Below are positions 46,901 through 62,000 of a DNA stretch of 64,000 nucleotides, piece by piece (positions within the stretch are counted from its first letter, which is position 1; each line of letters starts with the position of its first letter). The notes under the pieces were generated by a model. It did not search any database, was not told where the DNA came from, and saw nothing but the letters and a program-made list of their open reading frames with translations. Both the position numbers and the translations under genes were made by a program. The stretch spans positions 6,885,501 to 6,949,500 of the forward strand of contig JAFFSR010000218.1 of NCBI GenBank assembly GCA_017163975.1, written 5' to 3'. The DNA comes from Anastatus disparis. Its lineage: Eukaryota > Arthropoda > Insecta > Hymenoptera > Eupelmidae.

Positions 46901-49900
46901 ATTGGCTCCAAAATTAAAAAAACGTTTACAAAAAAAGTAAGTAAAACGATGTTTAACAGCTCGAACATTAATTTCAATAAATTTATTCCCACCCATCAAG
47001 TCTCATCAAGTCAGATGATTACGCAACAACGTCGATTCATTCGATAATGATATAACATAAATCCACAGTCAAAAATAAAAGTAAAAAATTCAGGTCAGGT
47101 AGACATTGGCTTACAAACAATGATCGACAGCTTTTACCTTTCTTCCTTCTCCTCTTAAAAAAAAAGGGGAAGAAAGAGAAACCTTTACAAAAACGTTATC
47201 CCAAAGAAAAAGCCCAAGCCATTTAGGATCGTCATTCTTCAAAAACTTCCTTGTTTTATTTATCTTTAACTACACGCACTACTGCCGTAAAAATAGATGT
47301 ATATTCGAACTGTCCAACCAGATGATGTGAGCATAAAAAATACACGCGTACGTGTTCTCTTCTATTACGATTTTCTCTTAAGAGTATAAGGGGCTAGGCT
47401 AAAGGTTGCAGGTATAAATATAGTCTATACAATATATACCTAAAGCTTTAAGCTTTTGGAAGCGCGCGAAGGGATTTCAAGAGACTATACGTACACCCCT
47501 CGTTTAAATTGTTGCTTGCAGTGTAAAGGTACGGAGAAAGCTTTCCTCGGTATTTAAATGCATCCTAAGGATAATAGCGTGTTTTGCATAAATAAATTAA
47601 GAAAATTTCATAACGCGTATTAATATTTCATCAGTTTTATACGTCTAATTTTTTTCGAGATTCAGATTTTGCTATTTTGCATTTTTACTCGGAGATTCCA
47701 GCTGATTCGAATTATCTTCAATTCATGCAAATATATTTGTTTATAAATAAACTTTAAAACTAAAATTATTCGAAAATCTTAAAATAAAGCAATCTTAATA
47801 AAATCTTATATTTTTAGAGTCGTTTATTGATATTTAAATACCTCGTTCAAAGCTATTTCAAAAAGGCGGTCTATTTTTAAACTGCCAGCATTAGAGGGAT
47901 CGTCAAATCAAGAGGAAGAGCAATTTTCTTTTCAATTGCACGAGATATAAGGTATAACAAATCCATCCATTATTTCCGATTTTATAGCAATTTTGGTCTG
48001 TTCGATCATTCAAGTTTTCACACCTATACTAACTCGCTTGAATTTATCCCTCATTTTGTTAACTTTATTTTTAATATTTTAGCCGGATTACATAGAAAAT
48101 AATGAATATAATATTAAAAAGTTCAAAACATTGGATTAATTTTATTGGAATTGCTTGTTAATGTAAAAGATGAATATTGTTAAACTCTGTGAGTATTGAA
48201 AAATAATTTAAAAATAATTTGAGAAATTAAAAATATCCATTTTATTATTAGATTAAAAAATAAATGAACTAAGATACGTAACATGAAAAATTATTAATTT
48301 TTTAATGAAATATAACGTTTTCTAAAGTTATTTAAAAATATTGCTTTAAATCTTTTAAAAATTATTGGTTTTGTGGACTGTTTAACAAACTCATCTAATA
48401 CACATTAAAACTCTATATCCTTGTAAAATTTCAAAAAATTAATTAAAATTTTGTTGAATTGTAGAGAATCACAAAAAAATTTTTTAAACTAATATTATTT
48501 CTAGAGGAAAATACAACCACTATGATTTTACAAATTTAACTGTCAAGTGGATTACACACCCCTTAGAAACATAGAAAAATTGCATTATAATAAAAAAATG
48601 GAATTAGTGTTTGGATATTTTGTTTAATGGATTTCAAAAAACTCAACTATAGCAAAAAACACTAATCTTTTTAATATTGCGAATATATATATATATATAA
48701 ATTACAATACTTTAACTATAAAACGATTTCCCAAAGTTTTAGGGGAATTCGTAACCCGGAGGCTCTGTATCCTCTTCGTTAGTATAGGGTTTATCATTAT
48801 TCATAACTCATTAAAATTTCATTACATTGTATAGTTTTGAGGTTATAAAAATTTATTGAAAAACTAACCTTTCTTGTTAGGAATGATGAAAAAATGAAAG
48901 AACTTTTATGTTTGTTTACGAAAATATAGAAATTGATAACTTAAATAAAAAACTATAATGTAACTACCATATTCTTGAAAAATAAAGATAATAAGTCATG
49001 TTAAATCAAAATATGTCAGTCCCTCCCAGTGTATTTTCATTAATAATTTCTTAAGACATACTTTCTATAATGTTACAATAAAAAAAATTTTTTCATCATC
49101 GTAAAGCTTCCTCTGCGAGTATTAAAAATCAGCTATCACTCAAGTCATTAAAGTAAAGTAGACAGACTATATTATAATTGAATACATTAAGCCTCTTCAA
49201 CCGCGTCACGCCTCTCAAGTTGACGAATATTCGATTAACCATAACCTCTTAAAGTTAACCTCAAAGCTACTTTTTTTCTAGTTACGTATATTATGGATAG
49301 ACTACTTGTAGAAGAGAAAAAAAATCAAAGAAAACAAGAAACTTCTTCAGTTAGATTTTTTTTTACGATGAGTAGCTACAGTACGTTTAATTAATTTATG
49401 AGGCTTTCTTTACAAGTACACTACAGGGCGGTACTATCATTAGTTTTTACGATGTAATAGAATCTACAGCTCTTTACTTTTTTTTTGCTGGCTGAACTAT
49501 ACGTACGAGGCAAAAAGTTATGAATAAATTTCGAATATACTTTCTTTATGATGGTTTTTATCAGGTTTCTTTATACTTCTGTAAAAAAGGATTATCTTAA
49601 TAAATCAATGTATAACTTTCTGATAATTTTAATTTGCGTAAATGTTTGTTGTTTGAGAAAATTCTTTAATATTTCATATCTTATTTTTTTTTTGTATTTC
49701 TCAAGTTTTTTTCTTCGAATTTTTTTTTCATGAAAGTTAAGCATGAGAAGAAAAAAAATGGAAAAAAAAAGTTGGCCGAGAAGTGAAGCCACTTGCGAGT
49801 TCTTTTCTTATATTATTTTTCAGAAGTTAACAGATTTAAAAAGAATTAGGTTGGATGCATTTAAGATTTTAGCCTTCCCTGATACCCTTTTCTTTGATGA

Positions 49901-50579
49901 AAAGTTTTGATATCAAATAATAACGGCCGCTGCTGCTTCGCATTCTTTTCAAAAGAATTTTCTGTTATTCGCGCACTCTCTTTTTGTTATTGTTTAATCA
50001 ATTTAAAGAATTATACGAATTTTCAAGTATAACTTTGAGTTTTGAATTAAAAATTGAAAAAATAATTTGTAATAATAAGAAGCGCGATGATTTGCAATAT
50101 TCAATATATATTCGATTTCTTTGATCACACTTAATTATCAATAAAATAATGTAAAACCCGAGCTGGAGAAGTGCTTTTTCGAATATTTTTTTAATTAGTC
50201 TCTTTATTGTTAAAACTAATGAAAATTTTTAATCACACCGTATTTAATATAAATCATATGCGAATTTTGAAAAAGTATTTATACAAAAGTATTTTCGAAT
50301 ATTTTTTTGAAAATTAAAATAAAATTTAATTAAATTTTTAATAGCTTTCTGTAATTAATTTCATGTAATAATATAATATAAAAATACTCACAAAAAACAA
50401 TATGTTTCACCATTTCTTCTAATTAGTAATCAACAAAAAGCAACACGACTATTATTCATTTGTAAAACCTCTCATTCCGAAAAAGCCATGTTGCAACTCT
50501 CGGTTTTATATGCGAAATCTCGACATGCTTGCAATCTCGAGCTTACACGCTCTCATCCTACTCTGAAACATAAAAAAAA

Positions 50580-50615
<36 letters not shown>

Positions 50616-51295
50616 AAGCTCAGGGTATACAGTAATGCACGTATATGTACACCCAATAAATATCGGCTCTCTGCTATATATATGCCGAGAGAGGGACGCA
50701 TATGCACCGTATAGGCTTCCTCGCAACAAGTTGAGAGAGCCTATTGTGTTTATATATCTATATAAATGTGTGTATATGAACAAATCTGGATATATGCATA
50801 TATGTGCAAGTGTGTAAATGCATGCGTGCATCCGTTCGTTTATGCGTGCATTTCAGTCTGTACGTATGCGAGTCTGTGTGTGTGGGTGTGTACGTGTGAA
50901 CAGAAATGAGAATGGTATTGGGATGTTACAGAATGAGTATATGCATATGAGCCTATACAGGATGATGATCGTTTCGGTCTAACTGGAAATTTTCGATTCG
51001 ATATACATGTTAACAGTTGGGATTAAATGAGCTATTAATGGGTAACATAATGTTTTATCACTTATTCTATAATAATCAATTTTTTATTTTTATTTTAAAT
51101 ATAATCATGAATTTATATTGCATTATTTAGTACTTAATAAAGGCATAAAAACAGTTTTTCCAGTATGGGCACGTACCTAACCTCAAATATCCTACGATAT
51201 AATTTCATTACCAATACAACTATAAATCCAGGTACGATTCGATTGAATTTTTTTTTTATTTAGCTTTGTTTTAATCGCATTTTAAAGTAACACTC
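46901..51295. other. AT-rich spacer, no gene seen
   Basis: Includes a (GA)n tract at 50582-50610 and a TG/TA-rich block at 50750-50900. Frames of ~90-109 codons at 50488-50831 cross the GA tract on both strands and read Arg-Glu or Leu-Ser repeats; they are artefacts. Confidence 0.5.
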
Positions 51296-51475
51296 TACTT
51301 TTTACACTGCGTTTACTATTAAAGTCTCGCGAGCGCTGTATTGTATTAAAAAAAAAGCTTTAATGCGAATCCCTTTTTAAATAACATCCTACGTTTTTGC
51401 GTTGCGTTTGCTATTAAATTCTCGCGAGCATCGCATTGTGAAAAAAAAGTTTTAATTTGAATCCTTTTTTTCTTC
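51296..51475. repeat. 95-bp tandem duplication with TCTCGCGAG core
   Basis: Two units share GCGTTTACTATTAAA (variant GCGTTTGCTATTAAA), TCTCGCGAGC, then A-run, TTTAAT and GAATCC in the same order. The core occurs at 51325 and 51420. The core is nearly the palindrome TCTCGCGAGA, known as a regulatory motif in animals; a regulatory role here is only a possibility. Confidence 0.75.
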
Positions 51476-51573
51476 TTTCATTCGATATATATCCAACCTT
51501 CTTTACTTCAATCGGGAATATAAGAACGTAATAATTAAGCTATTGCGTCATAATCTGATTTTATAATATTATC

Positions 51574-51593
51574 GAGAGAGAGAGAGAGAGAGA
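51574..51593. repeat. (GA)n microsatellite
   Basis: About ten GA units followed by an A-run. Confidence 0.92.
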
Positions 51594-54500
51594 AAAAAGG
51601 TACAAAAGCTACTGTGATCACTGAAAAAAAAGAGAGAGAAAAAGGACTATTGCTCTCTTTTTTCTTCCTCTTCTTTGTTCAATAAAAAGTAGGATACAGT
51701 AAAATAGAAATGGAAATCGGTATTTGTGAATATACCCTATTACCGGGATTTTTCCACGAGGTATATATACATCTCTATAGGAAAAAAAAATCTTTGCATA
51801 CTTATTGAAAGTAAACCATTTTTAACGATATTACTTTGATGTATAAAAGGATTTTTGTATTACTTTGAATGGGTTAAAGTTATTTTTATTGATTCGATTC
51901 TTTATAAGCGCGATGAGAATTCGTATTTTAAAATTATGGCTTAATTAAAATTCATAAAAATTTTTTTCAATAACTTTAAGTACTTCCAGATCATTTTTTC
52001 ATATTAAAGAATTTTTTCTCAAAAGAATACGAATCAACAAACGTTTGAATGTAATTTGAAAAAAAGCTCAAATTAATATAAAAATTATCGTTACAATTTA
52101 ACTACACAATTTCATAAAAATAAATTTATATAATTAATCTGCAATAAAAAATAATTAAACGTCGTAAACATGCATGGCGTAACTGTCGATAAACTTCCAA
52201 CATCCTGAAAAAAATAATATTTCATTTCTTCGCGTGCGCATAATAATAAAATAAAAAAATATATATATATTCTCCAGAACGTGCAACACGTGTTATCATT
52301 TGTACGGTATAATCACGCGTGTTAATCCGCTCGTCTAGTGCGTATTCATCACTTAAGGATTACATGTAAAGTTAAGGGAGCAAAATTTCATTTCGTATTT
52401 TTGATGAGCTGATTTAATGAGATAATCAAATCTGACAGTAAATTCTTATGGCTCGATTTTTCAAGGAAGTTATTTGATATCTTACTCGAGCGACTGTGTA
52501 ACGAACGGCATTTCAGAGAAATGAATAAGTGATGAAGCGCCGAGGAGGCAAACGATCGAGTAAGATTGAATCTTAAACAAGCAATTAGTCAATCGCGAGG
52601 TAGAACAGGAATCGAACGCGCGTGGAGAGGGCAATATCGTGAGAGCAATGAGAAAATCGCTGACGTATCAATTAGCAAGTTTAAGAGCCCGGTGGAGATG
52701 CGCGAAAACCGAAATAAGAAAACCGCTGAGCGGATCGTTTAACAAATCAAAGAAGCATTAAACGTGAATTGAAGAAAAAACGCTGACGCACCGGCCAACA
52801 AATTGGGAAACTGTAAAGCTGTATACGCGCGCAATAATTTGGGATATAAATACGATTGCACGCTCTCTCGGCAGTTATAATTTGAGTTATGGATGGAGAA
52901 AATTAAAATCATGGAGTTACAGTTCGAGGCGAGGGAGAGAAAAGTGAGAAGGTAAGAACGCAGCTGAGATGTATTGGCAACTATTAAACATTTCTCGCTT
53001 TTTCTCTCCATCTGTACATGCAATTTACTACTAAATTAAATTCACTTTACGTTAAGTAACTAACTTGTCTCCGATTGAGTTTTATTGTGATTTAAATAAT
53101 TTCACAAGATAATGATTCGCAAGGTCGGAAACGTGAGAATTTTTATTGATAAATACTTGTTTACTTGTTTAGCCCGGAGTAACAATATCATCGCATTACA
53201 TTGCACGTTACAGCAATCCAGCAGAGAAAAATAAATTTCCTGTTTGCTTAATATTATCGTTTGTTTAATATTATTTATTATTGCTGAACGAGAAAAATTC
53301 CCCCTTATTTATGTAGGCTGTATTTACTAATATTGTTAATATATTGTCGATAACGTGATATCATCCTATGAACTCGATCCTATCGAATCCCGTACCTTAA
53401 CTATTCGAATCTCTAAATACTATGTTATGCAATAGATATTCTATTCTCAAAGTTTTATGTATTTAACAAAATGACAAAATTTAAATAAATTACCTTGTAT
53501 TGTTACTTTAACTAATCAATTATTTTATGTGGTTCATATCACAAGTCATCTTTTTATTTACTCGATTAGTAAAAGCCACCAAGATCCATAAACACTCTAA
53601 TTTAGATCTACAACTCCATACGTTCTGTTTAAGTCTATAACTTGTAGGTAAACGTTTAACGTTTGTCGTCACGCCCAGGATTCGCCTTAGTAATTTTCTC
53701 AAGTCCTCTTCTGTTAGAAAATCTCTCATTGTAAGTAATGTGTATCATTTATTTTTCTTTCATATGCGATCTGATTGCATTTGTTGTTTTTGTTTATATG
53801 GAAGTTCGAAGGAAAAATTTATGGGATGAATTGAATTTTAAATACAATTACATTCTTGAGTTGATACTATTTTATTTATGTTTCTATTTATTTGTGCTTA
53901 TCAGTAAACTGGAAAAAATTTTATTTTGTCCAAGTAAATTAAATTTTTTTTATGGTAAATATATATAATATCATTTAATTGATCACATTTTTTCCAATAC
54001 ATTACTCAAAGTGTTCATAAAGTTTCTAAATGATTTTCATTAATTTATTCATTTATTATACTATCAATCCATGTTTTTCTACAGATATAAAGATAAATAA
54101 CTATACAACATGCAAACGTACGTAGGCGCACGCCCTACTGGCATCAGTAAATTTTGATTTATAGTTATATTCAAAACATACTTCCATCAAGTCATTTAAA
54201 AAAAAAAGTATCCTTCTCCATCACCAAACTCCCCTCGAGAGATCAAGCAAAAAAAGAAAGACATTAAATCATATCCTTTAAAAACATCTCGACCAAAATC
54301 AAAGAGAATCCACAAGTTAATATCTTTATAATTATAATCGCTGTCTCTCGACGACTGCGTCACTACAAGTATATACCTTACACTCGAGTATATCGGAAAC
54401 GTACTTCAAAGTTGAATTTCAACTGTATATACAGAGAACGAAAAGATGAAGTAGATTATACAATCTTACAACTATACGTACATGCATATCCGTTATCGTA

Positions 54501-57500
54501 TCTCAAGTAGTTGAAGATCCAGTTTGGTCAGACCTTGCCGGTATATATATAACGTTTATACATCGACTATACACAAGAAGCCCAATAGATAATGGGCAAG
54601 GGAAAGTAAGTGTACACGTAGACGGAAGGGAGAAAACTGATTGACACTCGACTCTGTCGATGTATATACAGAATACGAAGCTTTAAACTCGCTGTTACGA
54701 GTAGTGCTTGAAATTATATGGAGATGAATATCTTGAGATTTATCAAGTGAATTTTATGGTATAGAAACTATGTATATATACGTACAAGGGGATGAAGAGT
54801 TGATAGTGGCCCGGATTGTAATACGAATTCGATTCTCTTTTGTATGGAATAAAAGAGAGAGAGAGAGGGAGTTGTCTTTTTTTTTAAGTTTAGTTGAATG
54901 GTCTTGAAAAAAATAAAAGAAGTTGGTGATATTTGTTGAAGTATTTGAAATGGATGAAAGATATTCGTTCGTACTTCTTCTTCTTCTACTTTTTTTGAGG
55001 TCAAAGATTTATTTTAGATAAAGGGAAATTGAAATCGATAAAGGAATTTGAAGGATCTTTTATTAAGTCATTTGAGTTTTCGGGGAGGAAAAAGGGAGAG
55101 GGAGAGAAAGGTTTTTTTCCTTTAGTTTCTTTTTAACTTTTCATTCTTAAATCGAGAGCCTTTTATATCTTATATTTACGCTCGAATGAATATCAAAGTA
55201 TCGTAAATAAAATTAAAAGGAAAAATTTAAAGTTCGTGCATAAGGTAAATTTCAATTTTCATTTTATACAACAAAATTCGCCTTATTTAAAACGTTAAAT
55301 TAAACCGACATCTGATACACTTTAAAAATTTGAGCGAAATTTCTTCCGCGCGCGCAATTTTTTTACTCGATAATCCAATCCCCAGACGTTGAATACATAT
55401 CAAAAGAATCCAGGAGTAAAAAAGGAAGGGGTTACATTTATTCTTATGAATAGTTGGCCGAGCAAGGAGGAAGGAAGAGAAAAAAAAATGTATAAGTCCT
55501 ATCCGTTCCTTTCCATCAAATCGAATTATTTTCATTCGATTATATTATACGTATTGACTCTCTTTCCTCAGCCCTCTTTATTCCTTGAAAAATTGGCAAA
55601 GTGTAAGGAATCCACGTAACGTATAGTGGCTGGGAAAAAAATGAAAAATGTCATTTTTTTTTTCTCAATTTAAAAATGATATTTTTCAGTTTTTTTCTTC
55701 TCATTTGAAAATAAAAAGAAATACAGTAAGAAAGACTTAAAAAAAGAGAAATTGGACGATATTACTAGTTGTATCCTTTTACCTATAATATGGTTCTTAT
55801 TATTATATTATTCGTTTTCAAAAAGCGTCCTATGTAATTTTTCTTTTTTTATGTACAGTTCCATTTTTATTTCAAGAAAAAGAGCTAAATTTTTCCTCGT
55901 AATAATTAAAATTGTCTTAAAATAAAATAATAGAAATAAAATAAAATTAGAAATAAATTCATTTTTTTCTGACGATTATTAAAGGTTCTTTCTCTTTTTT
56001 TTAATTTAACATTTAAAAAAATTCAAAACCAATTGCATGTAACTCTACAGAACCACCCAAAAACTTTCCAAATTCTCTTTTTTTAATTCTTTTTTTCACG
56101 ATAAAAATATATATTCATCGAAGAAAGTCAGACTGTTCAAGGATCGAGATGTTAGAATCCGAGCAATGCTGAAGCTCGGATAATTGAACTCTAATGTGAA
56201 ATGTCAAGATTAGCTCGTTAAGGAGAGCAAGATTTTTATCTTGTTAACACTAACGAGGATCTTTTATTCTCATTATTATTAGTTTTCTTCCTATTTTTTT
56301 CCCTTTCTCATTCTACCCTGTTTTAGATATACAAAGACGCGTATCGGCGATATTATACCTCGCCCGAGATAACATTTTCTTTTTTATTTTATCCTTTGTT
56401 GTATCAAAGATTAATAACGTTTTGTATATTCATTGGACGGCGTATTTGAAATAAAAATGAGATCACGATAAATAAAGGCACGATATTTTCAGACCCCGAG
56501 CCTCGTTATGTTTAAAGGGTACGTTGAAACGGGAGGGGATATTATAATATTCAAATAACATTGTTTTTTGTCTCCTAGTTTTCGCAGTATAATTGTGCTC
56601 TCAATGCAAATACGAAGGGTTTCGCAAAGAAATGTAAACTAAACTTTGTAATGCGGTATTCATGTAAGCTTCGCGATTTTTAAAAAATTTTGAACGCTTT
56701 AAACATTAAAGGGCAACAAGTGATTGTTTATATTTCGACTTTTTAATAATATTATATAAGATGATAAAATAAAATTTAAGAGCAAAATACTTTTTTAATA
56801 TAAATATCAGAGCGTATGGAAGGAAAATATTTTTGTTTTTCTAAAACTAAAATTTTCGAAACACAATATCGCCCCAGAGTACGCGCGTGTGCGAAGCAGA
56901 AATTTTTATTCGCTTATATGGAAAATAGGAAAAATTGGAGAAACATTTTCAAAAGCAAAAACAAAAAGCATAAACGCGTTAGCAAAGAAATTCAAAATGA
57001 AAGCGTTGCAATACGCGTTACAAGATTTAATATTGTCTGTATGTAGAAACGATACAACCAAGTTTTCAATACTTGGCCGTATCAATGAAGTTTATCATGG
57101 TAAGGACGATAACAAGCTACAAGTAACCAACGGAGTTAGAAACTTTCAAAAAAAAAAAAATATCAAAATTTTTACAAGACAATACACCCCAGTAACAATA
57201 GTCCATTGTCTCCTCAGACACACCCCATGCTTGTAATCAACCAAAGAAACTTCGTCAAAGGCAGTGGTTGGTATATCCTATCTGCGGAAAACTTAACTTT
57301 TAAATAGGCTACACGTAGAGGGACATATCAAGAGTATACTGATAATCTTGGGTGTATATATATAGATACACAGCGTTTTAAACAAAAACTTAACTTCAAA
57401 AGTGGGTGCCATGGGTAACAATTGTATTGCGTATTGTATTATGACCACACGACGTACGACCAAGAAAGAGAAACAGAAAGAGAAAGAGAGGAATAAAGAG

Positions 57501-58962
57501 AAAAGCAGAGAGAGAGAAACGTGTTAGAAGGGGAAAAGTTTTAGTTCGTATAATATGGAGAAGTGAGAACAATCGATATGACAAAGTCTCGAGACGAAAC
57601 CACGCGCACGTGTTGTTGACGCCTCGATTCTCCGCTTTTCTGTTTATTGTTTTCAAGATCCTCTATTCTTCTTCTCTTTTCTTTTTCCTTCTTTCTTTTT
57701 GTTCTTCTTTTAACGTTCGCTCGAATACATTATTTCATGTTGCTTTTGCGCTTTTTTTTCAACTGAACAAATAAATAGAAGAAAATTTCATCCATACTTT
57801 ATGCCACGATTGTTTATAAAATAACATACAAAAAAAAACTATTTTTCCCCGTTGGATACACTATATACTTTTATTCTCTCGATTTTTCATATTCATGCCG
57901 CAACTACTACGTAAACGATATCCCCCAGTGATGCTTTTTTCAAGTGTACGGATGTCAATGTATTAGAAAAAATCCATATTTGAAAACTTTTATTTCTTGT
58001 ATGACATAGCAACCGTTCGTTCAAATACCCGGGGCTTTATTGGTAGACAATATTTGACAGATATTCATTTTGTATTATAATTAATCAAAACTACATTTTT
58101 TTAATAAACATTAATTAAGATATTTCAATTAATAATTTTAAATTGTTTTACAAATTGCCATTTTCTAGAGTAATGTATTTTTGATGTACGATATGGTCAT
58201 AATTTTTAATCGAACTAGAAAAAAAATTACTACAACACTCCATCATCCGACTTTAAGACAGAAATTCTTATCTGTCACTTTGACCACTATTGCTCCATTA
58301 AAAAATTAAGCTAAAGTGGTGTGCACTTTATAATTATTTTGCTCAATTATTCAAGTACCAAAACAAAAAACGTTCATAAAATGAATGCCTCAATAATCAG
58401 CTTACAATTATTATGCAACGCATTTAAAGAACATTAAAAACTTCTTTTTTGAGATATCTGAATAACACTTACGTTTCATTAAACATTTTCTGCTATCAAG
58501 AGATGCACTTTTTTTTCTCCTTCATTGAGGAAATGGCTGTGAATTGAAAAACGCATTTGTTCAAATGGATGTATACCGCAAGTGTACGTTTGATGTCTTA
58601 TTCATAAATTCGTTGCGCAATTGGCAATTTTTTTTCTCCTCGTGATCATTAAGAATGTTAAATTAAACTTTTTTTAAAAATTAACACAGCCTGAAAAAAA
58701 CTTTTAAAACACTCATTATTTTAATAAAAGAAAAAATGAAGTTATCCTTGAGAAACAGAAAAAAAGATGATATTCAGCATTTTTTTCCTTTTTCTCAATA
58801 ATCTTCCTCACTTAATAATTATAAACTTGTCGATAAAAGCTCTCTACTTAATTCCCTTAGTAATTGAAAATATTGCAAGGGAAAGGATAGCAAAAAATGG
58901 AAGCTTCTTCTGTCCATCTAAAAGTCCATCGATAGATAAATACAATAAAGTATCTATTAAAA
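51594..58962. other. Spacer with GC-richer patch, no firm gene
   Basis: The patch at 52490-52830 has more G+C and CpG than its surroundings but no open frame of note on the plus strand. A minus-strand frame at 53520-53729 (69 codons, beginning MRDFLTEEDLRKLLRRILG) has coding-like composition in its first half but no recognised family. Purine tracts recur at 54850-54870, 55085-55110 and 57465-57525. Confidence 0.4.
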
Positions 58963-59085
58963 AAAGAAAACAAAAACAAAAAACAAAAAAACAAAAACAA
59001 AAAACAAAAAAAAATAAAAAGAAAACAAAAACAAAAAGCAAAAAAACAGAAAGCAAAAAGAAAAACAAAAAACATTCGAATATTA
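58960..59085. repeat. A-rich (A3-7C/G) repeat
   Basis: Units of AAAAAC, AAAAAAC and AAAAG repeat without interruption for ~120 bp. Both strands remain open (Lys/Gln-rich on plus, Phe/Cys-rich on minus) purely because of the repeat. Confidence 0.85.
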
Positions 59086-62000
59086 TATATTGCATTAAAG
59101 TTTAAACGAATTAATACAGGATGCCGTTTGTCAAGTGTCTTACATGTCCATATAGGAAAAAAAACATAATAAAATGGATAGAAAGAGAAGGAGCGAAGGA
59201 GAAAGGAAGAAAATATGGATATACACAGGGTTTTCGAGTTATTGCCCATACACGAGGCTGCATATAGCGGTGCTTGCAATTTAATCCATTCGATAAATAA
59301 TATCACGCCAAAGTGCCAACGAACTAGCCTTTACTCTTTGCTTGATAAATTTTCAGTTAACGCTAACGGTTACACTGCATTTCGAGGACGTATAACCGGT
59401 TTATAGATGTACACACGTAACCATATACCGGGATTTTGATCTCAGTTTTCATTTTGCGTTGACCTACATTTTCTGCACAACGTCTCGGATGGGATAAAAA
59501 AAAAAGATACAGAAATATTGCTTGCGCGCTTTGATAAAGTATCGAGACATTGACAGTGACTCTTTTTTTTACAAGAGTAATTATAGAAAAAGTGCGACGT
59601 GAAAATATGTTTGAATTTACTTTTTGATATTTGCAAGAGGATGGATTTTATAATTCGATGTAAATTTATCAAGTTTCATTTTGATGTTATCATTGCATGA
59701 GCGGTGGTTTCATTAAAATATTTTCTCTTTTATTTGGTTTCCATTGCGCATGATTCGAAATAAAATTTTGTTGTCATGATTTTATGGAAAACGTGAAATA
59801 GAAAATTATCAAAAAACCCAATCATATTCATTTCTAAGTTTAATGTTTCCATTTTCGCGAAATTCAATTAATTTTTGACAAAAAAATTTTCCTTTCAATA
59901 ATAATGAATTCAATTCGATACGATAATTAAAAAAAAAAAAGATAAAGAAATTGATAAAGCAAACTACAAATAAAGTTTCCAACAGAGTCAATAAAAAAAA
60001 GCAAATTGAATTCTGTTAAAAAACTTTGAAAAAAAAAATCAATTGTTTATTTATCAATAGTCAAACTTTATTTACAACCAGTTTAATTTCTCGTTTGCTT
60101 TATGATTTAAATTCCGACGCGTTGTATATCATCGGACAGTGTAAACAACGTTTTCGAAAACGAATAAAAAAAGAAAGAGAAAAAAATGTAAAAGTAGACG
60201 TACCAGTGTAGAATGTAACTTTTCGGTTTTCCATATAGTAAAAGAGACATCGATTTACTTCTTGGAAAGTTTAACCGTAACTCTTGATCGTAACAATTAC
60301 AGGAGATGACGTAATTTTTCCATTTTCTTTTAGTCTTCTTTCATTTTCTCTCCTTTCTCTAGCGCAAAAGTTTATGAATCAATCGTATCCTCAAGCTATT
60401 CATTTGGAAAGCTTATGAACTGGAGTATGGTAAAATAACACATGGATGTCAAAATTTAACATTGACAATAGATGTAACCAATAATGATATTCAAAAGTTT
60501 AGATTCCTGAAAATAATCTTTAATAACAACTCCTTAAATCTTCTTCAAAAGTTTTAAAGTAAAAATAACAAAAAAATAGTAAAAATAAAAAAATCTAGAC
60601 TAGATTTCAATTTTACAAATAGAAATTAAACCAATTACAACATTAAAACTTTTACAATTTGTCACACGAGAGAATAAAAAAAAACAAACCTAAAGTAATT
60701 ATCTCCACTCATTCCGTTTAATTATTTAAAATCACATTTACAGTTACGTATCATCCATTATATTTAATAGTGTTTTTTTTCTCAGACAGACGACTGAAAC
60801 TAATGTTATTTCAAGTTGTATAAAATGAAAAATTTTTCAGATGTCATTTGTTTTCTGTGTAATGTGATTTTTAAAAGGATGAAAAATTTTTGTAAATATA
60901 ATTTGTTTTCTGTATGATGAGATATTCAAAAGAATGATAAATAGTATTAAAAATACTTTGTTGAGTATTAGTAATTTACTAACATCTTTAAAATCCATTT
61001 AAATATACTGTTACACCTCGTTATTTATACATGCTTTGATGATTAAATTTTTTACGAATCTTAAATTCAACTACACGATGAAAAATTTTATGTGACTTGT
61101 AAAAAAATTTTATCGTTGCAACTTTTTATGTTAAAATTTTACATATGGATATGAAGAATTAATAAAAAATCTATTGTAATCTAAAATTTTTGTGTACTTT
61201 TGAGCAACAAATATTTTTGTCAAATTTGCAATGTTATTCAAAAGGTCTCATAACTTGAAGTTAAAATTGTTTAAAACTGAAAAGAAAATAATGTGAAATA
61301 TTGTAAATTTATAAATTAATAATATGAATTTAATTTGAACAAAGTAATACGAAGTGCATTCAATTTCATTAAGTAATTCCTTTCGAGTGTGCTTATCTAC
61401 TTCCAATAATTAAATCCCAATCAGTATGAAACTAATATCACTTCCCGTAACATACATATACAAAACGAAGCCAGAGCTGAAACATTAGTATTGGTTTATT
61501 ATGGTCTCGGTTTTCTAAATCAATTGTTTGTAAGCTTTGAAATAATAAAAATTTTAATGCTCAAAACAAATCTTAAAAGGATCGGACACAATTACTTGAA
61601 TATTTGAGCAAAGTAATTAGCTTTATCAGTCAACATTCTGGACACTTTTTAAAGTCCTTCTTCAGGGTGTAAAAAAATTGTATTCAATTTTTAAAAAGTC
61701 AAACACAGAATCACAAAATAATTTAGAATAATAACAATCCGAACTTACAATGGTCTAAAATATCGTAAGGCAAATCGAAACTTATTTTCTGTTCTTTTAC
61801 AATAATTTTAATTGTCACTTAACGAGCAATCAACTTGATTGAACAATACAAATTTGTCAATGGATTTGTCAAAAGGATCCAAAGGTATCAAGTCGTTTTC
61901 GATTTTCGTCTCCTCTAGTTAGATATCCGATATTAGATATATCGCAGTCCTCTATGCCGTAGTAATTGGAAGCTGATATCAGCTGCTGGCCGTAAACTTT

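Noticed and set aside
50488..50831. Overlapping ~100-codon frames on both strands
   Set aside because: Both cross the (GA)n tract and TG/TA-rich sequence; the translations are Arg-Glu or Leu-Ser repeats with no domain.
58767..59105. 112-codon Lys/Gln-rich protein
   Set aside because: The frame is open only because it crosses an uninterrupted A-rich repeat; the opposite strand is open for the same reason.
59215..59406. Ankyrin-repeat protein fragment (IHEAAYSGACNLI)
   Set aside because: Only one phrase resembles the motif. There is no 33-residue periodicity, no second repeat and no splice context.
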